A DNA stretch of 64,000 nucleotides from Arcticibacter sp. (lineage in GTDB: Bacteria > Bacteroidota > Bacteroidia > 2-12-FULL-35-15). The stretch is taken from contig JAJNQB010000016.1 in assembly GCA_021155045.1 (NCBI GenBank), positions 68,710 to 132,709 of the forward strand. Reading direction: 5' to 3'. Positions 17,023 through 25,522 of this stretch are shown here, one piece after another (position 1 is the stretch's first letter; every line of letters starts with the position of its first letter). Below the pieces are notes generated by a model, which did not search any database, was not told the DNA's origin, and worked only from the letters and a program-made list of their open reading frames with translations. The position numbers and the translations under genes were made by a program.

Positions 17023-18153
17023 ATGAAATTCAATATTTCTCATAAAGACAAAGAAAGTAAAGCAAGAGCAGGAGAATTAATTACAGACCATGGAAACATA
17101 CAAACTCCTATTTTTATGCCTGTGGGCACGGCTGGAACTGTAAAGGCTGTTCACCAAAGGGAGTTAAAACACGATATTAAAGCTCAAATAATACTTGGAA
17201 ACACGTATCATTTATATTTACGACCAGGATTGGACGTGATTGAACAGGCGGGAGGTTTGCATAAATTTAACGGCTGGGACAAACCTCTTTTGACCGATAG
17301 CGGTGGTTATCAAGTATATTCATTATCAAATCAACGAAAATTAACAGAAGAAGGAGCTAAGTTTACATCTCATATTGATGGAAGCAAACATTTTTTTACA
17401 CCAGAAAATGTAATGGATATTCAGAGAACCATTGGCGCTGATATAATTATGGCTTTTGATGAATGTACTCCTTACCCTTGCGAATACGATTATGCTAAAA
17501 AATCAATGGAAATGACACATCGCTGGTTAAAGCGTTGCTGTAATCGGTTTGATGAAACAGAAGGAAAATATGGATTCTCACAAACATTGTTTCCTATTGT
17601 ACAAGGAAGTGTTTATCCTGATTTAAGAAAAAAATCTGCAGAATTTATTGCTTCACAAAATAGAGAAGGAAATGCTATTGGTGGCTTATCTGTGGGCGAA
17701 CCAGCCGAAGATATGTATGCCATGACAGAAGTAGTTTGCGATATTTTACCTGCTGATAAACCTCGCTATTTGATGGGTGTAGGAACACCAATAAATATTT
17801 TAGAAAGCATAGCTTTAGGAATTGATATGTTTGATTGTGTTATGCCTACACGTAATGCACGGCACGGCTTATTGTTTACTCAAAACGGAATCATAAATAT
17901 TAAGAATGAAAAATGGAAAAATGATTTTTCTGTTTTAGATGAAAATGGAACTTCGTTTGTAGATAAAGAATATTCAAAAGCATATTTACGGCATTTAATA
18001 CATTCTCAAGAATTGCTTGCGGCACAAATAGCAAGCATTCATAATCTGGCGTTTTATTTGTGGTTAGTAACTGAAGCTCGTAATCAAATTATTGCTGGCA
18101 CATTTTACGAATGGAAAAATAAAATGGTAAAGCAAATGGATGTAAGGCTTTAG
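17023..18153 (+). CDS. tgt: tRNA-guanine transglycosylase (queuine tRNA-ribosyltransferase)
   Basis: A 376-residue TIM-barrel enzyme that exchanges G34 for preQ1 in GUN-anticodon tRNAs. Motifs: LLTDSGGYQVYSLS (Asp92), FDECTPYPC, GGLSVGEP, MGVGTP and DMFDCVMPTRNARHG (nucleophile Asp271). The usual C-terminal zinc site CxCxxC is missing: by alignment to the E. coli enzyme its three cysteines are Gly309, Ser311 and Asp314, although the histidine (IHN, His340) remains. The gene is followed at 166 bases by an LptF/G gene on the same strand. Confidence 0.95.
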   Translation: MKFNISHKDKESKARAGELITDHGNIQTPIFMPVGTAGTVKAVHQRELKHDIKAQIILGNTYHLYLRPGLDVIEQAGGLHKFNGWDKPLLTDSGGYQVYSLSNQRKLTEEGAKFTSHIDGSKHFFTPENVMDIQRTIGADIIMAFDECTPYPCEYDYAKKSMEMTHRWLKRCCNRFDETEGKYGFSQTLFPIVQGSVYPDLRKKSAEFIASQNREGNAIGGLSVGEPAEDMYAMTEVVCDILPADKPRYLMGVGTPINILESIALGIDMFDCVMPTRNARHGLLFTQNGIINIKNEKWKNDFSVLDENGTSFVDKEYSKAYLRHLIHSQELLAAQIASIHNLAFYLWLVTEARNQIIAGTFYEWKNKMVKQMDVRL

Positions 18154-18207
18154 AGAGGAATTAGTAAATAGTGATTAGTAATCAGCGAGAGCATGTCTTT
18201 TTAATAA

Positions 18208-18300
18208 GGGTAGTTCTAAAAATAGTGTTTTTCAATTACATACCTCTTGTCCTCCGCCAATGGTAGGAGGGAGTTGAAATGTTAATTTTTAGAACTCCCC
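18208..18300. repeat. 93-bp palindromic interspersed element, copy 1
   Basis: The left end GGGTAGTTCTAAAAAT and the reverse complement of the right end, GGGGAGTTCTAAAAAT, form terminal inverted repeats. An inner palindrome CCTCC...GGAGG (18251-18270) is also present. The left part (TTCTAAAAATAGTG then TTTTTCAATTACA) is repeated in inverted orientation at 39490-39520. There is no coding capacity, so this is a MITE-like or REP-like element between tgt and the LptF/G gene. Confidence 0.65.
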
Positions 18301-18319
18301 ATAAAATAATATTATTGTA

Positions 18320-19396
18320 TTGAAACTATTAGACAGATATATCATTAAAAAATTTTTAGGAACATTCTTTTTTGCAATGTTGCTAATTATTTTAATTGTA
18401 ATTGTATTTGATATATCCGAAAAGATAGAAGATTTTATGGGTAAAGAAGCGCCTTTAAGTGCTATTGTTTTTGATTATTACTTCAATTTTATTCCTTATT
18501 TCGTAAACCTTTTTAGCCCTTTATTTATTTTTATTTCTGTAATATTTTTTACTTCTCGTATGGCTTCCAGAACAGAGATTGTAGCTATTTTGAGTAGTGG
18601 AATAAGTTATACACGTTTACTTTTTCCGTATATGATTTCGGCATTGGTAATTGTTGTATTATCATTATATCTGAACAATTTTGTAATACCCAAAGCAACA
18701 AAAAACAGGATGGCTTTTGAAAATAAATACATCCGCAATGCTTATTATAACAATGATAGAAATATTCACAAACAACTTTACCCTGGTATTTATATGTATT
18801 TGGAGCGTTTTGAAACAACTAACAAAACAGGATATCGTTTTACCATTGAAAAATTTATGAATGGCGAAATGTTTTATAAAATGAATGCCGAAAGCATAAC
18901 ATGGGATAGTATTAAAAAGCAATGGAGCATAAATAATTATTATATCCGATATATTCATGGGATGGATGAGTCTATTGTAAAAGGTAATAAAATTGATACC
19001 GCACTATCATTTACGCCCAAAGAATTTGGAAGAAAAGACAATACTGTAGAAACGATGGATTATTATGAATTAAATAAATACATCATTGATGAAAGAATGA
19101 AAGGTTCTGATAAAGTTGAAGTATATCAACTGGAAAAATACAAACGAATTGCTTTTCCTTTTGCAACTATTGTACTAACATTAATTGGTGTATCCATTGC
19201 AAGCCGAAAGGTGAGGGGAGGAATTGGAATGCACATTGGTTTGGGAATTTTTATAAGCTTTGCTTATATCATGTTTATGCAGGTTACTACTACTTTTGCG
19301 GCAAGTGGTTTAACTTCACCCCTTGTTGCCGTTTGGATACCGAATATTGTTTTTGCTTTTCTTGCTTTTTATTTAATTAAAAAAGCGCAGAAATAA
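18320..19396 (+). CDS. LptF/LptG family permease (lipopolysaccharide export)
   Basis: A 358-residue YjgP/YjgQ permease with a TTG start (KLLDRYIIKKFLGTFFFAML). Three N-terminal membrane segments (about residues 12-32, 48-75, 98-118) and three C-terminal ones (about 275-355) flank a periplasmic jellyroll domain. It forms the transmembrane part of the LptBFG ABC exporter that extracts LPS from the inner membrane. The C-terminal KYKRIAFPFATIVLTLIGVS is family-typical. It follows tgt, as is common in Bacteroidota. I could not decide LptF versus LptG. Confidence 0.88.
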   Translation: MKLLDRYIIKKFLGTFFFAMLLIILIVIVFDISEKIEDFMGKEAPLSAIVFDYYFNFIPYFVNLFSPLFIFISVIFFTSRMASRTEIVAILSSGISYTRLLFPYMISALVIVVLSLYLNNFVIPKATKNRMAFENKYIRNAYYNNDRNIHKQLYPGIYMYLERFETTNKTGYRFTIEKFMNGEMFYKMNAESITWDSIKKQWSINNYYIRYIHGMDESIVKGNKIDTALSFTPKEFGRKDNTVETMDYYELNKYIIDERMKGSDKVEVYQLEKYKRIAFPFATIVLTLIGVSIASRKVRGGIGMHIGLGIFISFAYIMFMQVTTTFAASGLTSPLVAVWIPNIVFAFLAFYLIKKAQK

Positions 19397-19443
19397 GATT
19401 TTTTCTATTCTTAATTGGCCGATTTTGGGGTAGCTTACAAAAT

Positions 19444-19470
19444 CGCTACTCCGCGAAAAGCGGAGCAGCG
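19444..19470. terminator. GC-rich hairpin 3' of higA
   Basis: CGCTACTCCGC, loop GAAAA, GCGGAGCAGCG: an 11-bp stem with one mismatch, 16 bases beyond the higA stop. On the minus strand it is followed by ATTTTG, a weak U-tract. It may terminate higBA or be part of a cassette boundary. Confidence 0.4.
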
Positions 19471-19485
19471 TTTAATCCTTATATG

Positions 19486-19863
19486 TTAGCGGCTGGGCTT
19501 TGTCAGTTTGTATGTCTGAATTAAAACCTCGGTCGGAATTTTTAAATTGTCATGAAGTAGTCTAATCATTTCTAATGTCAGTTTCCTTTTCTTACTTAGA
19601 ATTTCACTAGCTCTACTTTTCAGTCCAACTACATTAGCCAGATCGGTCTGATTGTAACCCATTTGTTCCATTCGGAATTTAATAGCTTCAATAGGATCGG
19701 GGAAACCTACTGGGAAATGTTCGTCTTCATATTTCTCAATTAAGATTCCTAACACCTCTAGTTCGTCTCCTTCTGGTGATCCTTTCTTCGCATCAAATAT
19801 TGTCTCAAGTCTTTCCAAAGCGTTTTGGTAATCCTTCTTTGTCTTAACGGGCTTAATTGTCAT
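19486..19863 (-). CDS. higA: HigA-type antitoxin, HTH DNA-binding
   Basis: From ATG at 19863 a 125-residue protein beginning MTIKPVKTKKDYQNALERLE. A helix-turn-helix (MGYNQTDLANVVGLKSRASE, then ILSKKRKLTLEMIRLLHDNL) occupies the C-terminal half. This is the HigA family antitoxin, which neutralises HigB and represses its own operon. The open frame continues 17 codons upstream but that part overlaps the toxin gene, so the shorter start, 4 bases after the higB stop, is chosen. A likely operator lies upstream of higB. Confidence 0.88.
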   Translation of the reverse strand: MTIKPVKTKKDYQNALERLETIFDAKKGSPEGDELEVLGILIEKYEDEHFPVGFPDPIEAIKFRMEQMGYNQTDLANVVGLKSRASEILSKKRKLTLEMIRLLHDNLKIPTEVLIQTYKLTKPSR

Positions 19864-19867
19864 GGTT

Positions 19868-20161
19868 CTATATTTTATTAGAGTCAATTTTGTCGTACTC
19901 AGCGTGTGTTCCAATAAAGCGGATCCAAATCATGCTATAATCATAATTAATTCTAGTAATCAGTCGATACGTGTTACCTTTTATATTAAATACCACACGG
20001 TTGTCTACCAAGAAACTTGCGCTTGGATATTCATTTTTAATGTCTTTCGGAGATTTCCATTCAGCCCTACTGGTTTCTTGAAACCACGATTTCAGCTGTT
20101 GCTTACTGTCGGAATGTTTTTCCCAAAATTCTCTAAGTATTTTTTTTGAAATTATCCTCAA
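19868..20161 (-). CDS. higB: HigB-type mRNA interferase toxin
   Basis: A 97-residue RelE/HigB-fold toxin (PF09907 type) with a TTG start. The pattern LREFWEKHSDSKQQLKSWFQ, then ASFLVDNRVVFNIKGNTYRL, then WIRFIGTHAEYDKID is characteristic. HigB cleaves translated mRNAs at the ribosome. As in other higBA operons the toxin comes first, 4 bases before higA. The flanks are richer in GC and hairpins than the surroundings, suggesting insertion of a mobile module. Confidence 0.88.
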   Translation of the reverse strand: MRIISKKILREFWEKHSDSKQQLKSWFQETSRAEWKSPKDIKNEYPSASFLVDNRVVFNIKGNTYRLITRINYDYSMIWIRFIGTHAEYDKIDSNKI

Positions 20162-20177
20162 CTTAAATTTCTTTTGT

Positions 20178-20208
20178 CAAAGATATGGAAAAGTTCCCAA
20201 TTTGGGAA
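20178..20208 (-). promoter_or_regulatory. higBA promoter -7 box and palindromic operator
   Basis: On the minus strand TATCTTTG (20185-20178) fits the Bacteroidota -7 box. Eight bases upstream lies the perfect palindrome TTCCCAATTTGGGAA (20194-20208, 7-bp arms around one base). A palindrome over the promoter spacer just before higB is where HigA autorepression would act. The operator assignment is inference. Confidence 0.55.
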
Positions 20209-20221
20209 ATAATATGAAAAT

Positions 20222-20400
20222 TATTTTTTTCGGGTCGAGCTAGCCTTGCCACTAGCGCTTTTCCAGCGGGGTAGTTTTCAACTCTTGTCTATTTGTATGC
20301 TGGCGAGACGCCAGCTAATATTGGGAACGAGCGAAATACGCTCGCTCTAGCGGGCAAAGTATCAACCGGAGAAACAACCTTTTGAATTTTTTATTCTCCC
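20222..20400. other. GC-richer, hairpin-rich non-coding stretch between higBA and dnaK
   Basis: No gene is seen. There are two perfect short hairpins: GCTGGCG-AGA-CGCCAGC (20299-20315) and CGAGCG-AAATA-CGCTCG (20328-20344). By eye, base composition is clearly less AT-rich than in the flanking genes. Together with 19410-19485 it brackets higBA and looks like foreign or cassette-border DNA. Confidence 0.45.
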
Positions 20401-20430
20401 CTTCAGCTTAGTGTTTCATTGGATAAAACA

Positions 20431-20461
20431 AACCCCGCCCAAAATTATTTTGGACGGGGTT
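20431..20461 (-). terminator. dnaK rho-independent terminator
   Basis: AACCCCGCCCAAAA / TTTTGGACGGGGTT with a TTA loop (one mismatch), followed on the minus strand by TTGTTTT. It lies 24 bases beyond the dnaK stop. Confidence 0.75.
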
Positions 20462-20484
20462 ACAAACAAACATTATTATTCTAA

Positions 20485-22404
20485 TTATTTTTTATCGTCT
20501 TTTACTTCTTCAAAATCAACATCCGTTACTTCTGCATCAGACGAAGCATTTGCATTTGCTCCTGCATCACCACCTTCTTGAGCATTTGCTCCAGCTTGTT
20601 GTTGTGCATTATACATATCTTGAGAAGCAGCTTGCCATGCAGCATTTAATTTTTCCATAGCAGCATCAATGCCAGCTAAATCTTTTGCTCCGTGTGCAGT
20701 TTTTAACTCTGCCAAAGCACCTTCAATTGTTGATTTTTTTTCTGCCGGTAATTTGTCGCCATATTCTTTTAATTGTTTTTCTGTTTGAAAAACCATCGAA
20801 TCGGCAGCATTTACTTTTTCTACTTCTTCTTTTACTTTTTTATCTGCTTCAGCATTAGCTTCAGCTTCACGTTTCATTTTTTCTATTTCGTCTTTCGATA
20901 AACCGCTTCCTGCTTCAATTCTAATTTGTTGTGATTTGCCGGTAGCTTTATCTTTTGCCGAAACTTGAACAATACCATTTGCATCAATATCAAATGTTAC
21001 TTCAATTTGAGGAACACCTCTAGGTGCAGGCATAATACCATCCAAATTAAATTGTCCTATTGTTCTGTTATCTTTTGCCATTGGACGTTCACCTTGCAAT
21101 ACATGTAATTGTACACTTGGTTGGTTATCACTTGCAGTAGAAAATGTTTCTGATTTTTTAGTAGGTATGGTTGTATTTGATTCAATTAATTTGGTAAACA
21201 CACCACCCATTGTTTCGATACCTAATGAAAGAGGTGTTACATCTAATAACAACACATCTTTTACTTCACCTGTTAAAACACCACCTTGAATGGCAGCTCC
21301 TACAGCAACTACCTCATCAGGATTTACTCCTTTTGATGGCGCTTTTCCAAAGAATTTTTGAACTGCTTCTTGTATTGCTGGAATACGAGTGGAACCGCCA
21401 ACTAAAATTATTTCGTTGATATCGCTGGTGCTTAATCCTGCATTTTTTAATGCCGATTGGCATGGTGCGATAGTACGTTTAATTAAATCATCAACCAATT
21501 GTTCAAATTTTGCACGTGTTAAAGTACGAACCAAATGTTTTGGAATACCATCAACAGGCATGATGTAAGGCAAATTTATTTCAGTTGAAGTGGTGCTTGA
21601 TAATTCAATTTTTGCTTTTTCGGCAGCTTCTTTCAAACGTTGTAAAGCCATTGGGTCTTTTGATAAATCCAATCCGCCATTTTCGGATTTAAACTCATCA
21701 ACTAACCAATCAATAATTTTATGGTCAAAGTCATCACCACCAAGGTGAGTATCACCATCAGTAGATTTTACTTCAAACACTCCATCACCTAATTCAAGTA
21801 CTGAAACGTCATGTGTTCCACCGCCACAATCGAAAACAACAATTTTAATATCTTGTCCTTTTTTATCTAAGCCGTAAGCCAAAGCAGCAGCAGTTGGTTC
21901 ATTGATAATACGTTTTACTTTTAATCCAGCAATTTCTCCTGCTTCTTTAGTTGCTTGACGTTGCGCATCATTAAAATATGCAGGAACGGTAATAACAGCT
22001 TCAGCTACTTCATGTCCTAAATAATCTTCTGCTGTTTTTTTCATTTTTTGTAAAATGATTGCAGAAATTTCTTGCGCAGAATATTTTCTGTCATCAATTT
22101 GTATGCGAGGTGTATTGTTATCGCCTTTTACTACTACGTAAGGCATACGAGAAATTTCTTTTTGAGCTTCGTCAAAATTAATTCCCATAAAACGTTTGAT
22201 TGAAGATATGGTTTTTTTAGGGTTTGTGATTGCCTGACGTTTAGCAGGGTCACCAACTTTTCGTTCACCATTTTCTACAAATGCTACAATAGAAGGAGTT
22301 GTTCTTTTTCCTTCACTGTTCGGAATTACAACTGGTTCATTACCTTCCATTACAGAAACGCAAGAGTTTGTTGTTCCTAAATCTATTCCTATTATTTTAC
22401 TCAT
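20485..22404 (-). CDS. dnaK: Molecular chaperone DnaK (Hsp70)
   Basis: A 639-residue Hsp70. The ATPase domain (about 1-380) begins [20 protein letters not shown] and includes [19 protein letters not shown] and [11 protein letters not shown]. The interdomain linker [20 protein letters not shown], the substrate-binding domain and the helical lid follow, with a C-terminus rich in Gln/Gly/Ala and ending EEVKDDKK. It refolds client proteins with DnaJ and GrpE, which are not adjacent. It is monocistronic with its own terminator. Confidence 0.98.
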   Translation of the reverse strand: MSKIIGIDLGTTNSCVSVMEGNEPVVIPNSEGKRTTPSIVAFVENGERKVGDPAKRQAITNPKKTISSIKRFMGINFDEAQKEISRMPYVVVKGDNNTPRIQIDDRKYSAQEISAIILQKMKKTAEDYLGHEVAEAVITVPAYFNDAQRQATKEAGEIAGLKVKRIINEPTAAALAYGLDKKGQDIKIVVFDCGGGTHDVSVLELGDGVFEVKSTDGDTHLGGDDFDHKIIDWLVDEFKSENGGLDLSKDPMALQRLKEAAEKAKIELSSTTSTEINLPYIMPVDGIPKHLVRTLTRAKFEQLVDDLIKRTIAPCQSALKNAGLSTSDINEIILVGGSTRIPAIQEAVQKFFGKAPSKGVNPDEVVAVGAAIQGGVLTGEVKDVLLLDVTPLSLGIETMGGVFTKLIESNTTIPTKKSETFSTASDNQPSVQLHVLQGERPMAKDNRTIGQFNLDGIMPAPRGVPQIEVTFDIDANGIVQVSAKDKATGKSQQIRIEAGSGLSKDEIEKMKREAEANAEADKKVKEEVEKVNAADSMVFQTEKQLKEYGDKLPAEKKSTIEGALAELKTAHGAKDLAGIDAAMEKLNAAWQAASQDMYNAQQQAGANAQEGGDAGANANASSDAEVTDVDFEEVKDDKK

Positions 22405-22494
22405 AATTATATTGGTTTATTTGTTACAATTTTTTTATTACGTCTAAACATTTTCAATGATTATGCCACTAGAATTATGGCGTAATAATGGCAT

Positions 22495-22531
22495 AAAAAA
22501 AGCGCCACAATGTTTTGTGACGCTTTTTTTG
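22495..22531. terminator. Terminator for the DUF4249-like lipoprotein gene
   Basis: AAAAAAAGCGCCACAA-TGT-TTTGTGACGCTTTTTTT: a strong stem with A- and T-runs on both sides, so it works in either direction. It lies just beyond the 22549 stop on the minus strand. Confidence 0.8.
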
Positions 22532-22548
22532 TATGACAAACCGACAGA

Positions 22549-23583
22549 TTAAGGGCAGTTTGGTAAAATTCCTGCCGAATTTAAAAATTTAAGATTTTTA
22601 GTGTATTGTCCACAAGCCAATGAATCTAATGTAGTTTGGAATAATGGACGACTAAAAGGTGCTTTGTTATAACGTGCAGTAAACAATCCTAATCCATTAC
22701 TAATATTGGTAAACTCAGGACGTTCTTGAATAATACCAGTTGAAGGAGTATTTACTTCCATATACGTATTCAAATCATCTGACCCAGCAATTACAAACAA
22801 ATCAACTTTTCCGGCTTTGCGTGCAATTAGCCCAGCCGGAGTAGGGCAGGTATTGCAAATTTTATTCCCCATATAAGCTAAAAAATCTTGCCCTTTAAAA
22901 TCTACTGTCATCGTTTCTGTACCATCCAAGCGAGCTGTTTTTTGAATAGGGAATAACCAATCAACATATTGATTTACGTTACCTGTAGTAGTTGAGTCAA
23001 TGTAGTTTAAACGAACTTTTAGTTGGAATAAACGTGCATTTTTTGATGAATTCCATTCTACTTTAAACTTATAGTTAGGGGCTCCAGCAATAATCATGTT
23101 AAATGATGGAGAAAGAGGGTTGGGGTAGGTAAATGCAAAATCGTTTATTAAGGCTGTTTGCGATGTTATCTCTTGTCCTGTTTCACTATTAGTTACAGTT
23201 AATTTATATTGACTATTTGTATTTAAGGCAATAGCACCAGAATAAATAGCATTTGCTTGGTCTGGTCCGTAAAATAAACCTGCATCTTTTGGAATAGTGT
23301 TGTCGGGGCTCAATGTGTATTCTGTTCCGTCAGATAAGCGTTTTAGCTTTACCGTTAAAGCATTCACAAATTGCACAGAATCTTTAATAGACGCATCAAC
23401 ATAGGCATTTCCTTCGCCTAAAAAAGCTTTGTTGATTTTTATATATTGTTTTGGTTGAGATTGGTCAAGCATGCCATAAACAATCATGGTTTCTTTCCAA
23501 TCGCCATTTACATCTAAATCGGTGCTGCAAGCAGAAAATAAAAGTGATGAAACGGCTGATAAATAAACTAATTTTTTTTTCAC
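22549..23583 (-). CDS. DUF4249-like lipoprotein
   Basis: A 344-residue protein with a GTG start and a lipoprotein signal (LVYLSAVSSLLFSACS, lipid-modified Cys19). The text after the Cys, ETMIVYGMLDQSQPKQYIKI then NKAFLGEGNAY, followed by beta-sandwich repeats, resembles Bacteroidota DUF4249 proteins, which often accompany TonB-dependent receptors. No receptor gene is adjacent here. Probably anchored in the outer or inner membrane facing the periplasm; the function is unknown. The promoter box TACATTTG lies 23 bases upstream. Confidence 0.65.
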   Translation of the reverse strand: MKKKLVYLSAVSSLLFSACSTDLDVNGDWKETMIVYGMLDQSQPKQYIKINKAFLGEGNAYVDASIKDSVQFVNALTVKLKRLSDGTEYTLSPDNTIPKDAGLFYGPDQANAIYSGAIALNTNSQYKLTVTNSETGQEITSQTALINDFAFTYPNPLSPSFNMIIAGAPNYKFKVEWNSSKNARLFQLKVRLNYIDSTTTGNVNQYVDWLFPIQKTARLDGTETMTVDFKGQDFLAYMGNKICNTCPTPAGLIARKAGKVDLFVIAGSDDLNTYMEVNTPSTGIIQERPEFTNISNGLGLFTARYNKAPFSRPLFQTTLDSLACGQYTKNLKFLNSAGILPNCP

Positions 23584-23605
23584 TGGATAAATGATTTTTG
23601 TGAAA

Positions 23606-23613
23606 CAAATGTA
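23606..23613 (-). promoter_or_regulatory. Promoter for the DUF4249-like gene (TTTA-N19-TACATTTG)
   Basis: TACATTTG on the minus strand matches TAnnTTTG, with TTTA 19 bases further upstream in place of TTTG. It is 22 bases from the GTG start. Confidence 0.45.
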
Positions 23614-23694
23614 TTAATTAATTTTTATTATTTAAACTAAAATGGCTAAACGGTACTTTTTTCTAAATAAACGGTTCTATTAATAAAGTATTTG

Positions 23695-23702
23695 TAGTTT
23701 TG
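23695..23702 (+). promoter_or_regulatory. Putative -7 box (TAGTTTTG) for panB
   Basis: TAGTTTTG fits TAnnTTTG. It leaves a leader of about 120 bases, which contains several GTTGGCA repeats (23717-23770), before the panB ATG. Confidence 0.3.
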
Positions 23703-23828
23703 CAGTAGATAATAGAGAGTTGGCAATTAAAAAAAAGTTGGCACTTGGCAAGGAAAAGAGTTGGCAAAGTAGGGAAAAGATAAAAGATGTAAGACAAATT
23801 AACGAATTAACCAATAAACCAATTAAGA

Positions 23829-24644
23829 ATGTCGGTACATAAAGAAGTAAAAAAAGTTACAACTCATGTTTTACAAGAAATGAAACGTGCAGGAGAAAAA
23901 ATATCAATGCTTACAGCTTATGATTATACAATGGCAACCATTGTAGATGCCGCAGGGATAGATGTGATTTTAGTAGGTGATAGCGCATCAAATGTAATGG
24001 CAGGACATGAAACAACTTTACCAATTACTTTAGACCAAATGATATATCATGCATCTTCTGTTGTTCGTGCTGTGGATAGAGCATTAATAGTAGTTGATTT
24101 ACCCTTTGGTACATATCAAGGAAATTCGAAAGAAGCTTTAAACTCTGCCATTAAAATAATGAAAGAGAGTGGGGCGCATGCAGTAAAACTTGAAGGAGGA
24201 CAGGAAGTAACAGAATCTATTCAACGTATTTTAACTGCTGGAATTCCTGTGATGGGTCATTTGGGATTAACTCCTCAAAGCATATACAAATTTGGAACCT
24301 ATAATGTAAGAGCAAAAGAAGAAGAAGAAGCAAAAAAATTAATTGAAGATGCTCATGCACTAGAAAAAGCAGGGTGCTTTGCCATTGTACTCGAAAAAAT
24401 ACCTGCAAAACTGGCTACAAAAGTGGCAAATGAAATTGATATTCCTGTAATTGGTATTGGTGCTGGTGGTGGTGTTGATGGGCAAGTTTTGGTGTTTCAT
24501 GATATGGTAGGATTAACAAAAGAATTTAGCCCCCGTTTCTTAAGACGTTATTTGAATTTGTACGAAGAAATAAATACTGCTGTTGGAAAATATATTCAAG
24601 ATGTTAAGTCAAAAGATTTTCCGAATAAAGATGAACAATATTAG
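23829..24644 (+). CDS. panB: 3-methyl-2-oxobutanoate hydroxymethyltransferase PanB
   Basis: A 271-residue TIM-barrel enzyme of normal length that adds a hydroxymethyl group from methylene-THF to alpha-ketoisovalerate, the first step of pantothenate synthesis. Motifs: [40 protein letters not shown] (metal-binding Asp), [30 protein letters not shown] and [15 protein letters not shown]. Other pantothenate genes are not adjacent. The pseudouridine synthase gene follows closely on the same strand. Confidence 0.96.
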   Translation: MSVHKEVKKVTTHVLQEMKRAGEKISMLTAYDYTMATIVDAAGIDVILVGDSASNVMAGHETTLPITLDQMIYHASSVVRAVDRALIVVDLPFGTYQGNSKEALNSAIKIMKESGAHAVKLEGGQEVTESIQRILTAGIPVMGHLGLTPQSIYKFGTYNVRAKEEEEAKKLIEDAHALEKAGCFAIVLEKIPAKLATKVANEIDIPVIGIGAGGGVDGQVLVFHDMVGLTKEFSPRFLRRYLNLYEEINTAVGKYIQDVKSKDFPNKDEQY

Positions 24645-24733
24645 CACTACGAATTACGAATAAAAACCAATTTACCAAAGTCTAGGTGGTTCAATCTCGT
24701 ATGTATGATTACTCAACCACAATTAACAATTTA

Positions 24734-25432
24734 ATGAATTTAAGAGTGAACCAATTACAAGTTTTATACGAAGACAACCATATTATTGCTGTAAATAAGC
24801 GACCATCGGATATTGTGCAAGGAGATAAAACAGGGGATACACCTTTGAGTGAGTTTGTAAAAAAACATATAAAAGAAAAATACAATAAACCTGGCGATGT
24901 TTTTATTGGAACGGTTCACCGAATAGATAGACCTGTTAGTGGTATTGTTTTATTTGCTAAAACCAGTAAAGCTTTAGCAAGATTGAATCAAATGTTTCAA
25001 TCGAAAGAAATTCAAAAAACATATTGGGCGGTTGTAAAAAACAAACCTAAAAATATCAACGGACATTTAGTTCATTATCTAAGAAAAAACGAAGCAAAAA
25101 ATATGTCGAGAGCTTTTGAAAAAGAGCATCAAGGAACATTAAAATGCGAACTTGAATATAAATTAATTTGCAGTTTAGATAATTACCATCTTTTAGAAAT
25201 TAATCCGCTTACAGGACGGCATCACCAAATAAGAGTTCAGCTTTCAGCAATTGGTTCTCCTATAAAAGGAGATATAAAATATGGTTTTGATAGGACAAAT
25301 AAAGATGCAAGTATTCACTTACATGCTCGCAAAATTGAGTTTATTCATCCCATTAAAAAAGAAAACATAACAATTATTGCACCTCCACCCAGTGAAGTAA
25401 TTTGGAATGCAATAATGAAGCAAGTAGGTTAA
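24734..25432 (+). CDS. RluA-family RNA pseudouridine synthase
   Basis: A 232-residue product from ATG at 24734 (MNLRVNQLQVLYEDNHIIAV); in-frame GTG 24686 and ATG 24701 are alternatives. The catalytic motif VHRIDRPVSGIVLFAKTSKA (Asp in HRIDRP) and the late INPLTGRHHQIRVQLSAIGS stretch define the RluA/RluC/RluD family. There is no S4 domain, as in the short single-domain members. It isomerises uridine in rRNA or tRNA; the target cannot be told from sequence. It follows panB. Confidence 0.9.
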   Translation: MNLRVNQLQVLYEDNHIIAVNKRPSDIVQGDKTGDTPLSEFVKKHIKEKYNKPGDVFIGTVHRIDRPVSGIVLFAKTSKALARLNQMFQSKEIQKTYWAVVKNKPKNINGHLVHYLRKNEAKNMSRAFEKEHQGTLKCELEYKLICSLDNYHLLEINPLTGRHHQIRVQLSAIGSPIKGDIKYGFDRTNKDASIHLHARKIEFIHPIKKENITIIAPPPSEVIWNAIMKQVG

Positions 25433-25452
25433 ATTATTTCTTTTCAACAACA

Positions 25453-25484
25453 TTTGTTTAGTTTGCTTTAAAACTTTACTTTAG
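25453..25484 (+). promoter_or_regulatory. Putative sucD promoter (TTTG-N20-TACTTTAG)
   Basis: TTTG at 25453-25456 and TACTTTAG at 25477-25484, one base off the TAnnTTTG consensus, 38 bases before the ATG at 25523. Confidence 0.35.
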
Positions 25485-25522
25485 CGTTCTCAAAAAAATA
25501 AACAAATAAATATTCTTCAATT

